Assembly: GCA_949752735.1 (NCBI GenBank)
Contig: OX457040.1
Location: 8,836,112 to 8,900,111, forward strand
Direction of reading: 5' to 3'
DNA length: 64,000 bases
DNA from: Lumbricus terrestris
Lineage: Eukaryota; Annelida; Clitellata; Crassiclitellata; Lumbricidae
Shown here in pieces: positions 44,266 through 56,318 of the stretch. How positions within the stretch are numbered: the stretch's first letter is position 1; each line of letters begins with the position of its first letter. Under the pieces are notes generated by a model, which did not search any database, was not told the origin of the DNA, and saw nothing but the letters and a program-made list of their open reading frames with translations. Made by a program: the position numbers and the translations under genes.

Positions 44266-45984
44266 CAGAGCCGTATAGGTCTCTTTCGGGTTTTTCCTTT
44301 TTTCTATTATGTAAACGTTTTAATATCCTGTTACTATCCTGTTACTATCAAACTTGCAATATCGACTTTAATCACATGTCATTCCACTATTTGAAGTTGA
44401 TACTGCTAATATTCAACATGATTGGACTGAATACTGATTTCTTATATATTAGACTTACTGCTATGATCCTGTTTGTCGTGTTTGATTGCATTGCTTGTCA
44501 CGATTGAATAAAATTTAAGATTTCGTTCCATTTGATAGTGTTGTGTAAAAAGGAGTAGAAGCCTAAGATATAATATAGTCTTCCCAGTCGGTCTGTTGGA
44601 TTCCTTGCACCAATGACAGTATTATTTATTTATTTAAATTACAAGCGGTTTTAACGTGCACACTGCACAGTCGCACAGAAATGGAGTCTAGCAACACTAT
44701 ATTAGCAGGGTCGGTGGGTACATTAAACCGTTAGTTTACGTTGCTAAGTTATTTATAAAACAGGAACAGGAAACATCATTGGGAATAACATGGAACACAA
44801 TATTTTTTTATTGTACACAGAACAGAGCACGGAGCATAATTGGAAATATTATAGAACATAATTTTTTATTGAACACAGGACAGAGAACATGGGAACAAGG
44901 AACACGGAGCATCATTGAGCATCATAGGGAACATAATGGAACAGAGACTTAGGGAGCTGAGAAGAAGGAACATCACAGAGAGCAGAGGTTAGGAGATGTG
45001 CTATTGAGTGCACGGTGGGCACAGACACAGGGAGACGCACAGACACATGGAGACGCACAGACACAGGGAGACGCACAGACACATGGAGACGCACAGACAC
45101 AGGGAGACGCACATACACAGGGAGACGCACAGGCACAGGGAGACGCACAGACACAGGGAGACGCACATAGACATGGAGACGCACAGACATAGAGAGACGC
45201 ACAGACACAGGGAGACGCACATACACAGGGAGACGCACATACACAGGGAGACGCACAGACACAGGGAGACGCACATACACAGGGAGACGCACATACACAG
45301 GGAAACACACAGACACAGGGAGACGCACATACACAGGGAAACACACAGACACAGGGAGACGCATAGACACAGGGAGACGCACAGAAACAGGGAGACGCAC
45401 AGACACAGGGAGACGCACAGACACAGGGAGACGCACATACACAGGGAGACGCACATACACAGGGAGACGCACATACACATGGAGACGCACAGACACATGG
45501 AGACGCACAGACACAGGGAGACGCACATACACAGGGAGACGCACATACACATGGAGACGCACAGACACAGGGAGACGCACAGACACAGGGAGACGCACAT
45601 ACACAGGGAGACGCACAGACACAGGGAGACGCACATACACAGGGAGACGCACATACACAGGGAAACACACAGACACGGAGACGCACATACACAGGGAAAC
45701 ACACAGACACAGGGAGACGCATAGACACAGGGAGACGCACAGACACAGGGAGACGCACAGACACAGGGAGACGCACATACACAGGGAGACGCACATACAC
45801 AGGGAAACACACAGACACAGGGAGACGCACAGACACAGGGAGACGCGTCTCCCTGTGTTTGTGCGTCTCCTTGTCAACGTATTTGCAGATCGCCGCCTGG
45901 ACTAAAAATGGCGTCCAGCAACCACGTGACTTGGCCAACTTCCGGGACACTAGTTGGCCAGACTCTTGGAAATATACGGCTCTG
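44266..45984. mobile_element. 1,719-bp hAT-type element carrying an 18-bp minisatellite
   Basis: The 12-bp termini CAGAGCCGTATA and TATACGGCTCTG are perfect inverses. GGTAGGCC is duplicated directly outside both (44258-44265 and 45985-45992). Block 1 is uninterrupted here but lacks 10 bp (GGTAGGCCTA) relative to the reconstructed empty site, so the parent sites differed or a small deletion followed. The interior is AT-rich to about 44990, then an 18-bp tandem array, then about 140 bp of unique sequence. It encodes no transposase. Confidence 0.93.
45018..45846. repeat. 18-bp minisatellite (about 46 copies), capped by a palindrome
   Basis: Unit CACAGACACAGGGAGACG, with common variants CACATACACAGGGAGACG, CATGG for CAGGG, and AAACA for GACGC. 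Unit length divisible by three keeps several frames open on both strands for up to 325 codons (Val-Arg-Leu-Pro, Cys-Val-Ser-Leu or His-Arg-Glu-Thr repeats). At 45846 the array meets an inverted unit (CGTCTCCCTGTG...GTGCGTCTCC), making a near-perfect palindrome of about 50 bp centred at 45845/45846. Confidence 0.95.
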
Positions 45985-46313
45985 GGTAGGCCTACTTGTG
46001 TGTATACATCCTTAGTATTATAAGTGCTTTAGTGCAGATAAATTTAATTTTAAAGAGAGGATGCTATTATAGTAGTTAAAAATAGGTTCCATTTTCCCAG
46101 AGGAAATGCCCCTCTTGCCCCAAAGTGTGGGTGTCCATGTTTACAAATACATGAAATTGTTTATTGTTGTTTATTGCGCATAATTTATTCAACTCTGTTG
46201 ATACAATCATGAACAACTAAGTACAGTGCATCAGAAGCCAGCAAAAGCTAATAGCTTATACTATCCTGACCCCTCTTTCCTTAATTATTATTATTAATAA
46301 TATTATTATTAAC

Positions 46314-47236
46314 TAGCTGTACCCGGCCACGCGTTGCTGTGGCTGAAAAAACTCTCCCTCCCACCCTCCCTTTCTCTCTTCCCCTGCCTCCCCTCTCCTC
46401 CCTCCCCTCCTATCCCCTCTCCGCTACCCTTCCTCTGGCTCACACCCTCCCTCCCGTTTCCTCCACCACTCCCCCTCCCCTCCCTCTTTCTCCCGCTCCC
46501 TCCCTTCCTCACTCACCCCTCTCTTCCTCTCCGTTGTTCGTCCGTCCGTAAAACTTTCCGAGATCCTTAATTGATTTTGTAAAAACCGACAGTTACATAC
46601 ATGTACATTCGCTATAAACAGACGCGCAGATTGCGCTTTTTTTTACAAAGAAGCATATAAAAACCCGCTCGTTTTGTTGTGTGAACATTTGAAAGCAATA
46701 GGTGAATAAGTTTCCGAGAAAGTTGATTTTGTAGAAAGCTATAAATGCGCTATAAAAGGCCGCACGTTATAAAAAAGGCCGCATTGTAAGCAACGTGCGA
46801 TGTAAATTGAAATCGGAATCGCTGGAGTGGAATTAAAAGTTGTGTTCTTTGGTCGTAAAGATTGCGCTTTTCCCCAAAAGGCATTATAAAAACCCGCTTA
46901 TGTTGGAATGGAACGGTTTGCGAAAATTTTCAATGAATAAGTTTCCGAGATAGTTGATTTTGTAGAAAGCTATAAATGCGCTATAAAAGGCCGCACGTTA
47001 TAAAAAAGGCCGCATTGTAAGCAACGTGGGATGGAAATAGAAATCGGAATCGTTGGACTTGATTTAAAAGTTGTGTTTTTTGGTCGTAAAGATTGCGCTT
47101 TTCCCCAAAAGGCATAAAAAAATCCGCTGATGTTCAAATGGAACGGTTTGCGAAAATTTTCAAAGCAATCGGTTCAGAACTCTCCGAGCTCCGAGGTAAC
47201 AAACAGTAACTTTTTACATTTTTATTTATATAGATT
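46314..47236 (+). mobile_element. ACTAGCTGTACCCGG element, unclassified (about 920 bp)
   Basis: Starts ACTAGCTGTACCCGGC after an ATT-rich site and ends in TTTATTTATATAGATT. Block 1 shows the same locus without it (ATT run directly followed by ACCAACTATGC). It has a pyrimidine-rich zone (46350-46530) and an internal direct repeat of about 190-230 bp: GTTTCCGAGA.AGTTGATTTTG through GGCCGCATTGTAAGCAACGT occurs at about 46711 and 46941. No ORF looks coding. The head resembles a widespread invertebrate repeat motif, also seen inverted at 27720. Class unknown. Confidence 0.7.
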
Positions 47237-47405
47237 AATTAATATTACCAACTATGCGTGTTTAAAATTTGTGAGCGCATCGAGCAGCTCCTTTGTCGGT
47301 GTCTGCTTTGAAATGGGTTATCGACAAATAGGTTTATGTAAATAGAAATCGAGTCACACTATTGTATTCTATTTTATTTACAGATTTATAAATCGCCCCT
47401 CGCAG

Positions 47406-48774
47406 TGGATCCGACAACCTAGCTATATATAATTAGAGGACTCTCATGCGAAGAACCCATAAAAAAAAGTCTTAAGACAACGGGCAGAAGCAATATAGTG
47501 ACCCCAGATAAATTAAGGCCTTAAATTTGTACAAGCTACAGCAGGAAGGCCGTTCCACCCCAATGAATTTTCTGGTAAATAGGCCCCACTAGCGGGATCA
47601 TTCCCTTCGGGTAGCCTATTGGTTCTGCCACACTCAGTATTGGTTGCTTACCTGTCCATATAATCGCAAATATTAACTCGCAATCAATCACTGTGTGTAC
47701 TATCCTGTAAGCAAAATTGTCTGCTTGTCTTTGTTTTTTTGGTGGATCAATAAACCAATTGAATTGAATTGAATTGAAGGACCAGCAGAAGCTTAGGTTT
47801 TGAAACCATTTAGTGAATTTGTTTACTATTGATGAACTGTAACTTGTATATTAACTTCAGAGGCACTTTAGAAAACAATTAATCACTCAAGTTTCATATT
47901 GCCACCAAATTGTTATGGAAACGTCAGAAAATGTTAAATGATAAAATGCATTGTATCGCAAAGATATCTAGACACAAATGGATGCCGCTTGGATAGTAAC
48001 CCAGACAGTAATTCCCGGAGAAGATTTGTTTAAATTTCCGGTTAAATAAGATGCCTCATTATCCTGAATTCCAAGATCAAAAACATTTAGTAAAATTTGG
48101 TAAAAAAAATTCAGTTCACATCAAGTCTGCATTGAGTGGCATGTTTGATCTGCCTCATCTTGAAGAGTTCCAGGCATTCTAGAAGTGCTCTTAGTCTCTG
48201 GAGAATTTTTTATCCCATACTCATATCTACTGGAAATATATAAAAGGACCATTTCTAGTTCAACTTTCCTTGGGGTAAACAAAATAATATTATATGCCGC
48301 AAAGTATCCATTAGGAATAGTGCATTTCAGAGTTTAGATCTCATAGCTGATGTCCCATTAATGGTGCCCTCCTCTTTTCTCCAGGCATGAGACAGGCACT
48401 ACCCGGCACCACGGGTTGTCAATCTATTGCCATTATGAGTAGTGGTGCTGGTTGGTCAACCTAAAAATTTGGTTGAGGCTATACTTGGACTGACCATCAA
48501 TGCACAAATCGTTTACATTGCTGAGATTTTTCTATGGAATCTGAATAAAATATAATTAGTTTTATCAAGGTTTAGTGATAATTTATTGGCACGAAACCAA
48601 TTTGCAATCTGAGAAAGTTGACTATTCACTATTTTATAGAGGGCGGTAAGGGAGCTGTGAGATTAAAAGATATTAGTGTTATCAGCGAAAATGATGAAGT
48701 ACCGGTACATAGCCTAAGAGGAAATGCGTTAGGAAGGTCATTAATGAAAAGAAGAAATAATAAAGGTTTCTTCA
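47406..48774. other. Spacer with LINE 3' tail
   Basis: At 47740-47785 GGTGGATCAATAAACCAATTG plus (ATTGA)n is a plus-strand LINE-type 3' end with perhaps 200-300 bp of 3'UTR before it. The rest is AT-rich with no gene recognised. The open frame at 48618-48815 has no recognisable domain. Confidence 0.45.
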
Positions 48775-49489
48775 TCTACAGTTCTCGTACTGCATGGGTT
48801 AGGGTCAGCGCATGATGCACCTCTCCTCTTAATGAGCAACAATCTATATAGGCCTATCTGTCAACAAGTAACAAGTAAGGAATACCGAAGCTAAAAGCGG
48901 GATTATACATCCCTTCTAATTTACTTAATTCCTTTGTTTTAGCCTACTGCCATAATTTAGTGTGGTATTTTCAGGAAAATATAGAATTGAATAGAAAACG
49001 GGGGGCTGGGTGTGGAGGGTGGCAGCGTTGGGTCCACGTGGATTTGGATGTGCCAAGACGACTTAACTATGGGCTCCTAAGAAAGTTCAAAAGGTTTGAA
49101 CTACTCAAACCTACCGGCAATTCTGACTCTGTCTAATCCCACCGAGACGGTGAAGAGGGATATTTCTACCTGTATCTCGTGGTGCACAGGGTAGGGAACC
49201 TGCCACGCCAAACCATACCAGTCAGCACAGCGCAGGCGCGCCTATAGTGGCGCCAGGCACCTGCTGAAGGTGCGCTGAGACTCAGATGGTCTCTGGACGG
49301 GGCGATGACCGATGAGGACCGAGCTACCCTGGTTACTGCGTGTTGCTCTGCTCAACGCTACGTACATCACTCCCACCAGATGTTTCCACTCGTTTTCCAC
49401 AAAATCATCCGATGCAATTATTTTTCTCTCGTAGGATGAACTTAGAACCCACTCACCCAGCAATTCACCGACCAACCCACCCACCAATC

Positions 49490-49830
49490 CAACCCTTCAT
49501 CAATTCATCCTTTCAACATTCCATCAATCCACATGTCCTCCATCTACTTATCCATCTATCCAATATTCCATCCATCTACGCATTCCCATTTGAATATGTG
49601 ACTTGATTTTTTCTGTAAAAAAGTGATTGGTTACAAAAATAAAGTGATTTGATTCCATCACTTCATCGACCCACCCATGGAGTGCACCCACCTGTCTTCG
49701 ATCTACTTACTCATCCATCGAATCTTCCACCCACCCCTCCATCCATCCATCCACTCTTCCATCCATTCATCCATACATACATCAGTCCACTCTTCCATCC
49801 ATTCATCCATCCGTCCATCCTATTGGCATT
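49490..49830. repeat. TCCA array of module C, residual
   Basis: Only about 40 imperfect tetramers in two short patches, split by about 70 bp of AT-rich sequence (49588-49657) that contains AAAGTGATT twice. Confidence 0.85.
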
Positions 49831-49927
49831 CATAAAAAATCATGAAGCACACACACACACACACAGTCAGAACCATGAACCGTCACGGCGAGATTTCCAC
49901 CACCCGATCAGCACAGAAACCAAGGGC

Positions 49928-50072
49928 CAGTGTGAGAATTGTGGAAAAATAACTGGGGGGGTTGGACCATTATCCACTTGGAATTGGGGTGTAAAAAACA
50001 CACTTTAACATGGGGCTCTAAGAAAGACTGGGGGGTCGAAACCCCCCAACCCCCCCGGCAATTCTCACCCTG
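49928..50072. mobile_element. 145-bp hAT-type MITE
   Basis: Termini CAGTGTGAGAATTG and CAATTCTCACCCTG (inverted match 12 of 14). CCAAGGGC is duplicated on both sides (49920-49927 and 50073-50080). Modules A and B are uninterrupted here. Confidence 0.92.
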
Positions 50073-50085
50073 CCAAGGGCGCTAC

Positions 50086-50276
50086 TGTACAGTGGTTAAA
50101 GTGGTTTGGGTGAGCAGTGGGAACGCTGGATGAGAGTAGTGGGAACGCTGATGAAGAATTTGATTGAAATGCATGTGTTTTAGAGTTCCATCATGATGAG
50201 CAGTGGGAACGTAAGCCAGGAATTTCGATAGCAGTGGAAACCCCGTTCCCACACGTTCCCACCCACTTTAAACCCT
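50086..50276. mobile_element. 191-bp MITE with GGCGCTAC duplication
   Basis: GGCGCTAC flanks it (50078-50085 and 50277-50284), and module B has a single GGGCGCTACATAAAT. Near the left end CAGTGGTTAAAGTGG pairs with the inverted right end AGGGTTTAAAGTGG, four bases inside the left duplication. Internal AGTGGGAACG occurs several times. Probably hAT-like with an untidy left junction. Confidence 0.75.
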
Positions 50277-50357
50277 GGCGCTACATAAATATTTACCACC
50301 TTTACACGATCCTGTGCACGATCTTCTTCCAGCTACATTGAGTACATGAACTGCAGG

Positions 50358-50668
50358 CAGCGGTGCCGCCAGGATTTTTTTTCTGTACGCACTTTTTTCT
50401 GTACGCACAACTTCTGTACGCACTTTTTTTCTCTGTAAGCACAACTTGCACAAAATAAGAATACGAGAAATGAAGTTATGAACTGTTATGACGATCTTTA
50501 ATGGGCATGCATGCAGTGAGTGAGAAGTGTACGTGGTCCACTACTAAAGTAGATTCAATAGAATTTCATCGCTTATAATATTTCACGCTTTAATTTACAA
50601 TTTGTAATTTTTTTGCCTTTCCGCGCTGTACGCACTTGCGTAAGTGCGTACGCCTAACGGCGCCCCTG
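50358..50668. mobile_element. 311-bp hAT-type MITE
   Basis: Left end CAGCGGTGCCGCCAGG; right end, inverted, CAGGGGCGCCGTTAGG (12 of 16). ACTGCAGG is duplicated exactly (50350-50357 and 50669-50676). Modules A and B read through (GAACTGCAGGCCAACGT). The internal word CTGTACGCAC is repeated near both ends. Confidence 0.92.
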
Positions 50669-51041
50669 ACTGCAGGCCAACGTCAGTCGAGGCAACTCCT
50701 TTATTGCCGTAATGCTCCAGTTCGTAAGCAAAACAAACGAGACATTGTTTAGGAAAAGTGAACGATTATCAAATCTCAACGGTGAATAAATCATAGACCA
50801 GCGAGATTAAGCAAGAAAGCGACCGGATGCAGTCTTCGTTAAGTCTTTATTAAGCCCCACTGCCCCAGATTGTACTACCGGAGATTTTCCCTAAAAGACA
50901 CAAAATGATAATGATGATGATGATGCAGTTTATGCTAATGATTAAAATGATGAATACGATACCACCTGACTTTCTATATAGCCATTAACAACTCCGAGTG
51001 TTATGTTCCTGTTACTGTATAGGCCTACACTTAAGCTGGGT

Positions 51042-51872
51042 CATAGATTGAGTATTCGCATATTACGAATATTAAGATTTTCAAATATTCACGAATATTA
51101 ACGAATATTAAAACTGCCAACGAATATTATATTCGTAAAATATTATGTTCTTTCAAGAAATTCTTAATTCTTATTTTGTTATTTATGAAAAATTAAAATG
51201 CTTAACTTTTAACTGAATAAATTGTACAAAAGTGAGTCAGCTTACGCATAGGCCAATAGGCCTATATCAGTAAGTGACAATAACTTTAATAGATTTATTG
51301 TGAGTTTTTAAATATTATTATTAAAGATTTATTGTTAAAAACCAAGGTCTCTGCTGGGTCTGGCCAATGTGGCCATGCGGCCTATAACATTCCATACTTA
51401 ATGCTAGTCACTTTGTGTGATTTCGGACCATCCTCCTCAATTGAAAAGAGGCAGAGTCATCGATGGCAATTGGCAAGTAGCAGCAATAGAAGGCCAAAAT
51501 TAGCAACAAACTTTGCCAATAATAGTAACTGCAAATTGATAAAGTAATTTTATATCTGTGTAGCAGGATGAGTAGATATACATGTGAATACCAACAAAAG
51601 AAATAATAGTGCCAGATTACAAGTAAAAATTATCCAGACCTCAGCATGTTAAGCGCATTGCATATTTTAATTCAACCTTGCCCTGGATGCGAGTGAATGT
51701 CATGGAGACATACAGAAACTTAAACTGCTTAATACCGAGTAACATTGCGATATCGATTGTTCACCTTAATTCGTTAACGAATATTTGCGAATATTTACGA
51801 ATATTAAAATTTTTTAATATTCACGAATATTTACGAATATTAAACCCTAAAGTCACGAATACTCAATCTATG
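51042..51872. mobile_element. 831-bp TIR element with 8-bp TSD and ACGAATATT arrays
   Basis: Ends CATAGATTGAGTATTCG and CGAATACTCAATCTATG are perfect 17-bp inverses. AGCTGGGT is duplicated outside (51034-51041 and 51873-51880). Each end is followed inward by repeats of (T)ACGAATATT, which extend the inverted pairing to roughly 100 bp. There is no coding frame. The 8-bp duplication suggests hAT, but the ends lack the usual CAG. Confidence 0.9.
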
Positions 51873-54060
51873 AGCTGGGTCTACCTAGGGTAGTGATGAT
51901 GACGACGACGATGATGATGATGATGACTAAACCTCGCCTGGACCTTGCACGTTAATAATTATTGGTTTTAGGCCTATATTATTTTCAGCTTTGAAGAGTA
52001 ATAGTAATATAATATTATTAGTAATAATTATTAGCAAACCTCTTCGATAATAATAATAATAATAATTATTATTATTATTATTATGAGCCGGACACAAGCA
52101 TAGCCTACTAGCTGTGCAAAAGCGAATATAACTTTTCGTCAAAACCCAATGTACTCAGACTCCTCAACATCTGTCTAAATAAAGCAAGCCCTTCATGCCG
52201 TTACAGTGAATGAACGAGTGCAATGCATAATATTATATGCTACATATGCATGCATATGCTGCATATGCATCGGTGCTACCGGCAAGCGGACAAATCTAAG
52301 CGCTGAAAGGGGAATCAGTGACCTCGAGATTTCTACAGCGTCTGCAGTAGCGAGAAGCTATAGACTTATTGACAGGCGATCGGTTAACTCAAAATTTCTA
52401 GGTAGATAAGGCCCAGGTCAAGATCCAAGGGTCAGGTAGGTAGACGGTCACACGGTTAAAGTGGATTGCTCTTTGAGTCGTTGGGGCGAGAGGAAAGGAA
52501 GGGAAATGAGCAATCAGGATAGCTTATGCGGAAGAGAAGACTAGTGTTTTCGGCTTTAAGTGCAGTGCTTAGATATAGGCTATAGTATTGTAAGCGGTGG
52601 AAGCGTTCGAGAGCTCGTAAGATGAGTAGGCTATGATAGTCGTATTAGCAGATAAGAGCAGATATTTGCCATTACAGAACAGTAAGAACTTTGTCCAAAG
52701 GATTCTCAAGGACATCCGCTCGCGGGGAAAACACTTCGTAACAAAATAATATGACCTACGCTACTCTTAACAAGACGGACGAGGAAAGCGGGGTTCCAGC
52801 GCATTGGCTAAAGTGCCAACGGCTCTGCAGACAGAGAACCAGATAAGCGAGATGATTTTTATTAAGCGAATTTTTTAAACCGGAGAAGCGTGTTTTCTTC
52901 CGAGGCGTGGTTTCATCCCAGAGAATCATTCATCGCCGATATAAAAAATCCATTATCGAGTCCGATGTCTTGAGGTAAATTATTTCTCCGGCGCTTTTCA
53001 GTAGTAAAACACGTCGCCTGCGCGTTTAGCGTTTCGCGCAAGCGTCTAGAAATGGAACGCAACAGGTTCTAACTGCGGGCTGTGCACTTGGCGATCCCAA
53101 AAACTATTTGAACAGGCTGTGAGATCGCGTAAACATATTGGTACTAGATGCAAATAAATCAAGGCTTTTCACAGCGACAGCGGGATTCTGAAAGAGATGC
53201 TTTATACTTACAATCCAATCTCTTTCTGTCTGAGTTTTCAGCATTTTTTGGCTTTTGCAGAAGCGTCAACGGAGGGCGATAATACAGTGCACAACGGCTT
53301 ATGAAGCAGAATAAAATAATAACCTACGTCTAAAAGAATTAAAAGCACGAATTGAGCCTCCTAGTTATTAACGAAACTATATGTACTATACGCTTACGCA
53401 AAAACTTATATTTTCTTTGTATTCCTACATACCTGATATCAACTTCAATCGATTCATATCAAATCGTAAATTCTAAAACGCTACTAAACAGATCAGCACT
53501 AAGCACACCAGCTTATTCATGAGCGCTGCGTCATATCAGAAGGGTTGTCCATAGATCAACGGTTCGCGTCAGTTTTCCACAGAGACCATGCAGAGGAAAA
53601 GGCAGAGAGACTAACAATTCAACTAACAAACTTCGATCCAGTCAAGTCAATCAATAAGGACACGTAATGGCATTTGTGATCCAGTTCAGCCTGTGCGCCA
53701 CATTCTTCCTCAGTTCATTATTCGTCCCAGCATCAGTAACCAGCACAAACATAGGCCAATTGAAAAAACCAACCCTGCCAAACATCTAATATTTAAAAAG
53801 TCCTCATTCTATTTCATAATTAAATGTGATATGACTGTAAAGAACGTGATACATAATTATAATACAGAAAAGGTATTGGAATTTTTGCTGTCAATTAATG
53901 TTTTTTTAGTACTGCCCAAATGAATGCTCAGTTGTTCAGAACCAGGCCGTAAAAATTTCCAAATTGCCAAAACAGAGAACAATGAAATCTCTACGACCGA
54001 AAGAAAGCAAGAGAAAGCCTTCGTACAAGCTCAAAAATTTACAGCAAGTGAAAAACAACT

Positions 54061-56318
54061 ACAAAGGCTCCAATAAATCAAGATACGAATGAATCAAAAT
54101 TGCGTTATTAGTTACTCTGCCAAACTTTTGCCAACGGCACAGAAAATCCAACATGTAGAGTTGTAGACGTGCATCGAAACATTATTATATGTCATAATAT
54201 GAACCAATGAAGCGAACTGATCATTAATTACTTAAACAAATTGAAATTTAAAAAATTAATTAATCAGATATCATTTGCATTTAAGATTTTTACATAAACA
54301 GACAAAGCTTTGTTGGTTGAAGCGATCCATTAGACTTGAAGTTAGTTAGTTAATTAATCAGTCAGTCAGTATGTCATTTCAAGATTAGCTTATCAGTTGT
54401 ATTTTGAATCAAAGCATTAGTCTTCAATAGAAGCAATAAATCATTATTATTGCGAGTGCTCAATAGTTATTCTTACTACTTTGTTTGATTAAAATTAGTA
54501 TTATTTCATTTCTTAACAATACAGCTTCAGGCATTAATGCTATTATTTTTGGACATACGAGTAATATCAAAATTTGAACTAAATTTTAAATCATAATGGC
54601 CTCTGTGCTATGTAAGCAGCTCTGGCAAATGAACCAGCTGAAAATAACAACTTAACTGTTAAAAATTCGGAAAAATCAAACTTGTATAATAACATATGCA
54701 AAAATGAACTGAGAACATGTACAGAGATGAAGGTGCTGACAATATAACTCAAAAGTTTAAAAGTCAAAAGTTTGAAAGACTGCTCACACCAAAAAGCAGC
54801 TTCATAGCAGCTACAAACCCATCTGGAACAACAAATTCAAAATAAGCGAACAGCCAAACAGTGAAAAGGCTGGCAAAACAGTAAAAAAAAACAGAATATC
54901 ATCTGCACATGCTTTCAGCAGTCTTAATTCTATTTCAATTAACCCTTCTGCAGTCAATCGGAAATTCGAATAACAAACCGAAGTCATCTTAGGAATTAAC
55001 CAATGAAAACAACTTGAATTCAATTTCAAAATCAAAGCTTATTGTATATAATTCAGGGCAAAGGAACTTTAACATAAACAATTATTGTAGAATATCAGGC
55101 AGATAGATTCACTGTGCAGTGTGCAGGATGCAAGCAAGGAGATGAAGGGGTTCAATATATATAAATATATATATATATATACATATACACGAATTTCACA
55201 GGCGCTATATAAATGCATAGCTCGATGGACAAATGTCAGCGTGAAGTAGCTGCACATTAAAGAACTTGGAAGAATGTGTTGAATTTGGAGAGTGCATCTG
55301 GGAAATTTGAAGACGGCTGTAGACTAATTATTAATTCATTGGAGATTTTTGTAAATCACAAAATTCTTCAATCTAGCAGCTACTACAGTTGGTTGCACCT
55401 CCAACCCTACTTACAGCACCAATCTCATAATCAGTGATAATCATGTTTTTACATCTAAATCATCGCTTACTCAACCTTGCAACGAACATGAACTATAGTC
55501 CTTACTCATTAACATACTGATTCTGGAAACACCCCAGTTTGTTGATTTACCGTTAGGCAGGAGTCACACGAGAGCAGTGATAACACTTTCAGCAACACAA
55601 CGCTCCTCACTGTTTTACGTTTAATGGATAGAAATCCTGGTTTATTTTTCTGCCAGGAACAAGATAACTGAATTAAGCAAACACTGATCACTAGTGCACA
55701 AGTACACTGGCACAAAAGGGTAAACGATAAGAATTTTGAAACACAAATTAAAAACTTGTTAGTTCCACTCTTGGCAAGTAACATAATTACTTTTATCGAA
55801 CATTCACATAACTAGGAAGTAAATAAAAGTAACTGTTGAACATTTCTATAAAACAACTGTGAAAAATGTACCATTGAAATGTAGCAAAAGTTTTCTGGCT
55901 GTTAAAAGCAAGCAGTGCAGAAATCGAAATATTAGCTCTGGCAGCTAAAGATTTTAGAAAGATCTGACACCAGACCAAATTTTTAAAAAAAACATGTTTC
56001 TCTGTAACTACACATTTCAAAATGTTCAAACATTTGAACTGCAGAACTGTTAAAAAAGACCAATCAAACACGTACGCCTATCAATCAAGTGTTTCGAATT
56101 ATTTCAGTGCAATCAGTTTTCGTAACACAGAAGCCGACGAACAACATCTCTCAAGATCTCTCTCTCTCTCTCGCCGTCGAACGCGTGCGCTCCTGTCGAG
56201 AATTCGAGAATTGTCAATGCTACGTTTCCATAACGAAATATGTAACCAAAAACAGCGGAAGAGGAGGCGGAGAGTCCCTGACTACCAGCTACGGACCTGG
56301 ACTGTACACGGGGCGGCG
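54061..56318. other. Ankyrin-like gene 3' region, no other gene seen
   Basis: AT-rich DNA downstream of the ankyrin-like stop codon (minus strand). It probably includes the 3'UTR; a minus-strand AATAAA lies at 55646-55641. A TA run lies at about 55159-55190. No conserved frame is present. Confidence 0.4.

Larger units (their letters stand above)
41520..47405 (+). repeat. Galactosyltransferase block 2 (segmental duplication)
   Basis: Paralogous to 28286-32915. It lacks the LINE/SINE insertion of block 1 but has gained a 1,719-bp hAT element (44266-45984) and an insertion of about 920 bp (46314-47236). The order upstream region, gene, 3' flank, TTTATAAATCGCC end is preserved. Confidence 0.9.
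48775..54060 (+). repeat. Repeat module C with four small hAT insertions and a local inversion
   Basis: Third copy of the module. The first about 140 bp (48775-48915) are inverted relative to A and B: AGCGCATGATGCACCTCTCC, TTAATGAGCAACAA. From about 49000 the module is in the usual orientation. Insertions are at 49928-50072, 50086-50276, 50358-50668 and, within a larger insertion of about 1.6 kb (50718 to about 52298), 51042-51872. The TCCA arrays are tiny. The right end continues to the AAAATTTACAGCAAGTGAAA segment shared with B. Confidence 0.85.

Noticed and set aside
45018..45846. Possible CRISPR-like array
   Set aside because: Units are contiguous with no spacers, and the context is animal nuclear DNA.
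44912..45950. Long frames on both strands (up to 325 codons) with Val-Arg-Leu-Pro or Cys-Val-Ser-Leu repeats
   Set aside because: An 18-bp minisatellite leaves multiple frames open on both strands; it sits inside a hAT element that is absent from the paralogous block.
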